DNA from: Euryarchaeota archaeon UBA495
GTDB lineage: Archaea > Thermoplasmatota > Poseidoniia > Poseidoniales > Poseidoniaceae
DNA: 31,731 nucleotides
Direction of reading: 5' to 3'
NCBI GenBank assembly: GCA_002496845.1
Contig: DALQ01000018.1
Span: forward strand, 1 to 31,731
This document shows, one piece after another, positions 25,871 through 31,731 of the stretch. The notes beneath the pieces were generated by a model. The model ran no database searches and had not been told where the DNA came from. It saw nothing but the letters and a program-made list of their open reading frames with translations. The translations under genes were made by a program, and so were the position numbers. Position 1 is the stretch's first letter; each line of letters opens with the position of its first letter.

Positions 25871-26707
25871 CTATGAGCCTTCACGTTGGAGGCTGAGGGC
25901 TGCGTGGTCTTCTGGAGCCTTTTCCACGTCCACCGCCTCACCCAAAAAAACGCTGAATTCAGGACCATCTTGCATGGACAGGTGAATGTCGCCTTGGAAG
26001 CGGTCGTCGAGGTGGTAGAGCACCGTGGATTCTGCGAGGTGAGGACGGTTGTTCATGTCGGAAAGGTGGGTCAGGGTGATGGACGTGGTGGCATCGGTGA
26101 CCACCTCGGCGAGGAAGGTTCCGGTTTGTTCGTTGGACAAGTGGCCTCCTCGACCGCTGATCCTCTCTTTCAAGGAGCGAGGATACGGCCCCCGTTCGAG
26201 CAGGCCTCTGTCGTAGTTGGCTTCAACCGAGATGTGTTCGCAACCGCGCACGTACCGTGCCAATTCGTCGGTCCATGACCCAAGGTCCGTGATGAAGGCG
26301 GCCCTGCGGCCTTGGTGGCTGGCGATGAACGCCACGTTGTCCGCTCCGCTGTGAGGCACTGGGACGGGCAACACCGCCAAATCCGGGCCGAGTTGAATGG
26401 CCTCAAGCGACACGAAGGGCTGCCAAAGGTCGGTGATGAGCCCCAATTCTTCTGCGGTCCGCGCGTTGGCGTGGACGCAGAGGCCCCACCGACGTTGTGC
26501 GATCAATGCCCCGCCACCATGATCCCCGTGATGGTGGGTGATCAGGATGGCGTCCAGATCGCTTGGGTGGAGGTCGAGAAGTTTCAGCCGCCGTTCAAGG
26601 GAAGCGCCGCTGAAGCCCTGGTCGACCAAGACGCGCACCTGCTCGGTTTCCAGCAAGGTGGCGTTGCCCTTGCTTCCCGAACCAAGATGCGTGATGCGCA
26701 GGCTCAT
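25871..26707 (-). CDS. MBL-fold metallohydrolase, YycJ/WalJ-like
   Basis: This 278-aa protein (from ATG 26707) starts SLRITHLGSGSKGNATLLET, the N-terminal pattern of YycJ/WalJ-type MBL proteins. It has the di-metal motif H58-x-H60-x-D62-H63 (THHHGDHGGG), later ligands in PHSGADN and ITDLG, and HLSNEQTGTFLAEV and LTHLSDMNN further on, which match the HLSN motif of that family. YycJ-type proteins are cytosolic metal-dependent hydrolases, some with DNA exonuclease activity; the substrate here is unknown. An in-frame ATG at 26836 would add 43 Arg/Cys-rich residues before the conserved start and run into the divergent gene, so it is rejected. The pilin-like trio follows 23 bp downstream. A functional link with pili is not evident and may only reflect co-transcription. 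Confidence 0.9.
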   Translation of the reverse strand: MSLRITHLGSGSKGNATLLETEQVRVLVDQGFSGASLERRLKLLDLHPSDLDAILITHHHGDHGGGALIAQRRWGLCVHANARTAEELGLITDLWQPFVSLEAIQLGPDLAVLPVPVPHSGADNVAFIASHQGRRAAFITDLGSWTDELARYVRGCEHISVEANYDRGLLERGPYPRSLKERISGRGGHLSNEQTGTFLAEVVTDATTSITLTHLSDMNNRPHLAESTVLYHLDDRFQGDIHLSMQDGPEFSVFLGEAVDVEKAPEDHAALSLQREGS

Positions 26708-26782
26708 GCCTTGATTGCGCCGTCGGCGAGCGTCAATGAACCTCGCGGTCGAATCATCGTCGGAACACCGCTCCACCACCCT

Positions 26783-26788
26783 CTTAAG
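26783..26788. promoter_or_regulatory. Possible shared TATA-like element between divergent genes
   Basis: CTTAAG is the only AT-rich hexamer in the 131-bp gap 26708-26838 and is a palindrome, so it could serve either direction. It lies about 50 bp before ATG 26839 and about 75 bp before ATG 26707. GAGGGT (26828-26833) is a likely ribosome binding site for the plus-strand gene. The promoter call rests on position alone. Confidence 0.3.
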
Positions 26789-26838
26789 CGTCGCAGAGGG
26801 CAAACAAAGCGTCGAGGGTGCTCGGCAGAGGGTCATTC

Positions 26839-29800
26839 ATGCGCCGAAGTCAGAGCACCTTGCTCATCACCTTGGCCGTCGTGGCAGGTCTCCTGTTCAT
26901 GTCGCAGTTCCCGGCCCTTTCTCCGGTGGCGTCCAACAACCCCAACGAAGCGACGGGTGAATCGCCGCCGGTGACCGACAGTGACGGAGATCTCATCCCG
27001 GACGTTCACGAGAATTTGTTCGAGGACTGGGTGAACCAAACCACGGCAGACGGGCGGATGATCGTCATCCCCGGTCTCGACCGTGACGACGCCCGGGACG
27101 CCAAGTACGACCTCGACCGTGACGGCCTCAACGCCACGGAGGAATACTGCTGGCCTTACCCGGCCAACTGCACTTTGCCCGGTTTCCCCCGTGGACTGAC
27201 GGGCTTGCTCGAGGAGGACGGAGAACGGAAGTACCTCGATCCGCGTGTCTCGGACACCGATGGGGACGGGCTTCCAGATGGCTTTGAGGCATGGATGTGC
27301 TTGCAGTCGGGCGGCTACAATGCCGTGGACATGGTCTTCCGATGCCCGCGCTTCGACCCATTGAACGCGAGCGAGGGGGCCGAAGACCCAGACGAAGATG
27401 GGTTCGACGTCGACCGCAACGGAATCATCGACGCCAACGAGATGTACACCTCTGCTGAGGAATACCGCCATGGTATGCCTCCGTTCCACGTGGATGAGCT
27501 GGACGGCTTGTGGTGCGTGGCCAGCCTCCCAGATGGGGGGCCGTTTGACGATTGGCCCTACATCTCCACCACGGCCAACATGACCTTCGCCAACCTGCTC
27601 GCCGCCTGCACAACGAACAGCACGGGCACCTTCGACGAAGACTTGTGGCTTGGAACCGATCCGCTCAACTCCGACAGCGACCATCGTGCATGGAACGGCG
27701 TCAGCCTCGGACGCACGTTCCCTTCCTTTGGGGACGGCCTTCCCGACGGTTGGGAGGTCCATTTCGGCCTTGATCCTCTCAACCGTTCCAACGCCCTCAT
27801 CGACGTGGACCAGGACGGATGGGATCAGGACCGCGACGGATACGTCACGGGAGATCCAGTGACCACGGAAACCGGTGTATCGCTCGGCGAAGCCTTGTCT
27901 TCCTACGAAGAGTACCTCGTTCACGATGACATGGGCAACGTGGTCCGGTCTGGGTTGAAGCATGTGGCCTTTGGCGCGGACGACACCTGGGTCGAAGTTC
28001 CCGTACGGATGGCGTCGCCCACCGCCAATGTCGCCACCCTTCATCACGACGTGCGCGATTTGCATGTGCATGACCAAGACGTGTACGTCATGACCCGCCA
28101 CGGCATCACCCACTGGGACGTGGCCGAAGACAGCAGCACCGACGTGTGGTGGCCGCATGCAACGCGGCTCACGGACATGGTGCCGTTGAACGTCGATGGA
28201 TCCTTCGAAGGCTTCGCAGTGACCTCCACAAGCGGACTTCAGATCATCCCCTTGCTTGACGATGGGATGCTCGCGCCGATGGAAACGTGGAGTCATCTTG
28301 AGGCTCCGTCGTTGGAACGCGCCGTCGTGTTGAACCTCGACGGCTCCAGCCTTCACGTCCTCGCACTTGGTGCCAATGGACAGGGCGGCGTGTGGACCGT
28401 CGGAGCCGACCTTCAACCGACGGGAGACGTCATCGGTGACCTCAGCGTCGGAATCCGTGATGCGCTCGACGAGACCAACGCCACGGTGACCGCTCTGGCG
28501 CATGCTCCCGGTGTCGACGGAATCCCCACGCTCTTCGTCGGCACGGACAGGGGCTTGGTGGTCTTCGAAACCGCCTCGGCCCGTGACCTCAGCCTCAACG
28601 GCACGTGGCTCTTCCACTTCGCGTTTGAAACGACGGTTGTGGACCGCAACCTCGACCCCTTGCGCCCCATTGGTGCGAACGTCGGTGACGCTCCTGCTGA
28701 AGTTCGGGACTTGGTGCTCGACGGCGCCGGTGCAGACCAGCTTGACACCATGTGGATGGCGATGCCTTCAGGCCTGCACCGCATGGACCTCCGCACGCTG
28801 ACGATTTCGCACGGCGGTGATTTGGTCCACCCCGGTCAAGACGGCCGGTCCGTCGTGGGTGCGGATGACGTTCACAGCATCTTGGTGCTGGACGACGCGC
28901 TTCTGGTCGGAACCGCGTGGGGCCTTTGGGCGGTTGACGGCGGTCGCGAAGCCACCTATGGCGCACGAGAACAAGCCCTCCTTCCTGGTGAATTGGCCAC
29001 GTTGGCCACCGTCGAAGTGGACGGCGTGCTCCGTGTGCTTGGCGGAGCAGCACCAGGCCGCTTTGCCAACCAGGCGCTGATGTCGCCGGTGAGCAACGAT
29101 TCAGATTTCGACGGCATGACCGACGGTTGGGAGTTGATTTACGGCTTGGACCCGACCGACCCTTGGGATGCCGTGTTGGATCCTGACGGCGACGGTTTGG
29201 ACAAGGACCTCGACGGATTTGCTGACGACCGTTTGTGGACCAACCTCGACGAATACCGGTACATTGCCATCACCTCCGGCGGCTACGACAGCACGGACCC
29301 CTCCGACCCAGACACGGACATGGACGGCGCCACGGACGGCGCTGAGGTCCATGCCTTCCATCTCTCCACCAGCACCCTTTGGTGCTACTACGACTTCCAA
29401 ATGACCTACATCTGCGACAGCGATGTTGGTGCTGCGGCCAACCTCACCTACCTCCAAAACGCGCCGACGGACACGGCCACGGACCCCACCAATCCCGACT
29501 CTGACGGCGACGGAATGCCCGACGGTTGGGAACTTGAACACCGCCGTTGGGTCGGCACCAGTTTCGATGGCGGCAACAATTGGACCCTTGATCCAATGCG
29601 CGCGGACGACGCCCTATGGGATGCGGACCGCGACGGTCTTGCGAACATCTGTGAATACCAATGGGGCGTGATGCAAGGTTTGGCCATGCGCGGTGACCTT
29701 GTCGAGTCCCACGGTGAATCGCCTGATGCGGCAGCGTTGTGGGTCGAAGCCGACCCCAACAACCCTGACTCTGACGGCGACACGATGACCGACGGTTGGG

Positions 29801-31731
29801 AAGCCGGAGGCTTGTGTTCCTACGATCCCATGCGCGTTGGCGTCAACCCACTGAACGGCAGCGACGCACTCCAGAACCCTGACGGTGACGGATTTGACGT
29901 CAACCTCGACGGCTTGCTCGCCCCCGGTGAGGCCTATGTGAACTGGCTCGAATTCCACTTGAAGGACCTCGAGGTCGTGGACGGCGCGGTCAGTTTCGCC
30001 CCGTACGAGATCCCCGAAGGCCTCGATTTGACCCTCTTCCAAGGCATGTTGCTCGGCGATGAACCAGCGCACGGATTCATCGACGATGCAGACATGGCCA
30101 CCTTGGCCACGGCCGTGCCCACCGCCGTTGGATCGACGGACCCACTCGACCCGGACAGCGACAGCGACGGGATGCCCGACGGTTGGGAGATTCACTTCGC
30201 ACGCTGGGCGGTGCTTGAGGACCGTTGGACGCTGAACCCCATCGACCGCACCGACCGCTTCCTTGACGCCGACGATGACGGGATGACCAATTGGGAGGAG
30301 TACAACGCAATCGACCCGGCGCTGAACGTTTTGGCCAACGTCCAATCCAGCCCGCAATTCTTCGTGACCACCATCGGAACGGCACCGACCTTGCAACAAT
30401 GGCCCACCATCCTCGTGAGCGAATCGTTCGGTTCCTTTGTGTCCGAGGCCGTCTTGAACAGCAGCGGGCCAACCGCTGACCCAAACAACCCCGACACCGA
30501 CGGTGACGGCATCATTGACGGCATGGAAGTCCTCTTCACGGCATGGAACGAATCCGCCCAAACGTGGACCCTCAATCCGTTGGTGGCCGGTGACGGTGAT
30601 TTCGACGCTGACGGCGATGGGTTGCTCGATCGCCAAGAATTGGCCTTGGCCTTCGAACAGCCCGACAACGGTGAGGTCCACCCGGCGGATGCCCCACTCT
30701 TCCACATCGACGGTGACAACCAACAGCCGAACGAAAAGGCGCAGCGCATTTTCCGCATCCTCATCGACAAAGACACGCGTGGAAAGCGCTACTTGGCGGA
30801 TTTCAACAGCTGGCAGCAGGGAGAAGTTCCCTCGGAATTCATCTCTTTCTTGATGGGCCTCAGTGATCCCACCAACGAGGACACCGACGACGACGGCATG
30901 AACGACGGATTCGAGTATTGGTTCACGTCGTGGGACTTGGAAGAAAACCGGTGGGGCATGAACCCGCTCATTGATTCAGACGTCAACCTTGACTCGGACG
31001 GCGACAGCTGGGATTGCGACGGAGACGGTCAAATCGACGCCAACGAAACCTTCAGCAATTTGCGTGAATGGGAAGCCAGAACCTGGGGCAAATACATCGC
31101 CAGATTCACCGTACCCGTCGAAGTCGGCGTGGTCTCCTTCGGCGATGACGCGATGTCGGCCTACATGAGCGAGGCAGGTTTGACGCCCTTCTTTGCTCGG
31201 GCTGCGCTCTACGACGATTTCGTCGCGAAAGGAGCGGACAGTGCGGGCCGCATGTCGGCGATCAACAGCCTTGATTCCAACAATTTCAACCGGACACTGC
31301 TTGGCGTTGCTGATCCAACGCATCCAGACTCCGACAGCGACGGACTGCCTGATGGGTGGGAATACTGCTACGCACGCTACGACATGCCGGACCCTTCGAC
31401 TGCGCTTCGTTGGGCGGCGAATCCGCTGAATCCATTCGACATCAACCATGACGGTGACAGCGATGGATGGTATGACCGCACGTCGTTCGACACGCCTGCG
31501 CCTCTGGGGTCATGGTCCAGCAGGACCTTTTCCTCCTCTGGAGACACGATTCAGCAAGGCGTTGGCGATCTGCCGTTCACCAATTGGATGGAGTACGAAA
31601 ACGGAACACGGCCCGATCTCAACGACACCGACGGCGACAGCGTCGCCTACAAGACGACCGTGCAAAACGGACAGGTGGTTGCGCACGAACGAGATTACAA
31701 CTTGACCGACGGCCGTGAGGTGTTCAAGTAC
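26839..31731 (+). CDS. Giant secreted TSP3-repeat (calcium-binding) protein with internal beta-propeller-like segment, 3' end outside window
   Basis: An uninterrupted frame of 1631 codons runs from ATG 26839 to the window end. Residues 1 to about 30 are a signal peptide (MRRSQSTLLITLAVVAGLLF, then SPVAS). From residue 46 on, Asp-rich motifs of the type DPNNPDSDGDGMPDGWE recur at least eleven times. Many are followed 50-70 residues later by NPL...D-D-DG--N-EEY, giving units of about 90-130 aa; these match bacterial/archaeal thrombospondin type 3 repeats, each loop binding Ca2+. Between about 385 and 751 the repeats stop, and short motifs such as LFVGTDRGLVVFET and LLVGTAWGLWAVDGG suggest blades of a beta-propeller. 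I count about 19 N-X-S/T sequons. It is probably a calcium-stiffened surface or secreted filament protein and a potential substrate of the oligosaccharyltransferase. Anchoring is unknown because the C-terminus is missing. Confidence 0.9.
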   Translation, partial: MRRSQSTLLITLAVVAGLLFMSQFPALSPVASNNPNEATGESPPVTDSDGDLIPDVHENLFEDWVNQTTADGRMIVIPGLDRDDARDAKYDLDRDGLNATEEYCWPYPANCTLPGFPRGLTGLLEEDGERKYLDPRVSDTDGDGLPDGFEAWMCLQSGGYNAVDMVFRCPRFDPLNASEGAEDPDEDGFDVDRNGIIDANEMYTSAEEYRHGMPPFHVDELDGLWCVASLPDGGPFDDWPYISTTANMTFANLLAACTTNSTGTFDEDLWLGTDPLNSDSDHRAWNGVSLGRTFPSFGDGLPDGWEVHFGLDPLNRSNALIDVDQDGWDQDRDGYVTGDPVTTETGVSLGEALSSYEEYLVHDDMGNVVRSGLKHVAFGADDTWVEVPVRMASPTANVATLHHDVRDLHVHDQDVYVMTRHGITHWDVAEDSSTDVWWPHATRLTDMVPLNVDGSFEGFAVTSTSGLQIIPLLDDGMLAPMETWSHLEAPSLERAVVLNLDGSSLHVLALGANGQGGVWTVGADLQPTGDVIGDLSVGIRDALDETNATVTALAHAPGVDGIPTLFVGTDRGLVVFETASARDLSLNGTWLFHFAFETTVVDRNLDPLRPIGANVGDAPAEVRDLVLDGAGADQLDTMWMAMPSGLHRMDLRTLTISHGGDLVHPGQDGRSVVGADDVHSILVLDDALLVGTAWGLWAVDGGREATYGAREQALLPGELATLATVEVDGVLRVLGGAAPGRFANQALMSPVSNDSDFDGMTDGWELIYGLDPTDPWDAVLDPDGDGLDKDLDGFADDRLWTNLDEYRYIAITSGGYDSTDPSDPDTDMDGATDGAEVHAFHLSTSTLWCYYDFQMTYICDSDVGAAANLTYLQNAPTDTATDPTNPDSDGDGMPDGWELEHRRWVGTSFDGGNNWTLDPMRADDALWDADRDGLANICEYQWGVMQGLAMRGDLVESHGESPDAAALWVEADPNNPDSDGDTMTDGWEAGGLCSYDPMRVGVNPLNGSDALQNPDGDGFDVNLDGLLAPGEAYVNWLEFHLKDLEVVDGAVSFAPYEIPEGLDLTLFQGMLLGDEPAHGFIDDADMATLATAVPTAVGSTDPLDPDSDSDGMPDGWEIHFARWAVLEDRWTLNPIDRTDRFLDADDDGMTNWEEYNAIDPALNVLANVQSSPQFFVTTIGTAPTLQQWPTILVSESFGSFVSEAVLNSSGPTADPNNPDTDGDGIIDGMEVLFTAWNESAQTWTLNPLVAGDGDFDADGDGLLDRQELALAFEQPDNGEVHPADAPLFHIDGDNQQPNEKAQRIFRILIDKDTRGKRYLADFNSWQQGEVPSEFISFLMGLSDPTNEDTDDDGMNDGFEYWFTSWDLEENRWGMNPLIDSDVNLDSDGDSWDCDGDGQIDANETFSNLREWEARTWGKYIARFTVPVEVGVVSFGDDAMSAYMSEAGLTPFFARAALYDDFVAKGADSAGRMSAINSLDSNNFNRTLLGVADPTHPDSDSDGLPDGWEYCYARYDMPDPSTALRWAANPLNPFDINHDGDSDGWYDRTSFDTPAPLGSWSSRTFSSSGDTIQQGVGDLPFTNWMEYENGTRPDLNDTDGDSVAYKTTVQNGQVVAHERDYNLTDGREVFKY
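29098..31731 (+). repeat. Protein-level TSP3-type repeat array
   Basis: Core motifs start near nt 29098, 29299, 29485, 29755, 30142, 30478, 30875 and 31315 with spacing of roughly 190-440 bp. The DNA of the core (gactctgacggcgacgg and variants) is similar because the Asp/Gly codons recur, but the intervening segments differ, so this is not a simple tandem DNA repeat. Earlier single copies of the motif occur near 26974, 27253 and 27730. Confidence 0.8.

Noticed and set aside
26708..26836. 43-residue N-terminal extension of the MBL-fold protein
   Set aside because: The family begins at the SLRITHLGSGSKGN segment; the extension is Arg/Cys-rich, fills the whole divergent gap and has no conserved look.
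29098..31731. Regularly spaced similar DNA segments considered as CRISPR or satellite repeat
   Set aside because: They are in one coding frame, vary at synonymous and other positions, have uneven spacing and encode TSP3-type loops.

Overview
The window looks like part of an archaeal chromosome, most likely a marine planktonic euryarchaeon of the Candidatus Poseidoniia (Marine Group II) or a close Thermoplasmatota relative. The archaeal call is strong: there is a CDP-archaeol synthase, an AglB/STT3-type oligosaccharyltransferase, three proteins with archaeal type IV pilin N-termini, and TATA-like promoters. The lineage call is inference from the very large secreted proteins, acidic proteins and roughly 60% GC (estimated by eye). 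No tRNA, rRNA, CRISPR array, insertion sequence or integrase was seen.

Layout. (1) 1-354 is the 3' end of a secreted-protein gene. (2) 2808-361, minus strand: CDP-archaeol synthase (carS), then a membrane-anchored surface protein with an acidic tail. (3) 2940-4229, plus strand: purD, divergent from carS. (4) 4339-15160, plus strand: a giant oligosaccharyltransferase (3200 aa) followed after 25 bp by a membrane-anchored subtilase. (5) 15161-15288: an AT-rich regulatory gap with a perfect 9-bp inverted repeat and a TATA-like box. (6) 15289-22158, plus strand: a 1443-aa beta-helix/Ig-like surface protein, then a winged-helix/STAND-ATPase/TPR protein 9 bp downstream. (7) 26707-22145, minus strand: an MBL-fold hydrolase and three pilin-like proteins; the three pilin genes overlap stop-to-start with strong ribosome binding sites. 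(8) From 26839 to the window end, plus strand: a giant secreted protein of TSP3-type calcium-binding repeats around a beta-propeller-like segment. It has no stop codon within the window.

Except for purD, carS and the MBL hydrolase, almost everything concerns the cell surface: lipid precursor synthesis, N-glycosylation, surface proteolysis, anchored adhesin-like proteins and pilins. The most unusual element is the oligosaccharyltransferase. A catalytically complete STT3 core carries about ten extra membrane segments in front and about 1,785 residues of sequon-rich, Ig-like/carboxypeptidase-regulatory-like repeats behind, ending in a second membrane anchor. It looks like an enzyme fused to its own surface stalk, which may be a substrate of the enzyme.
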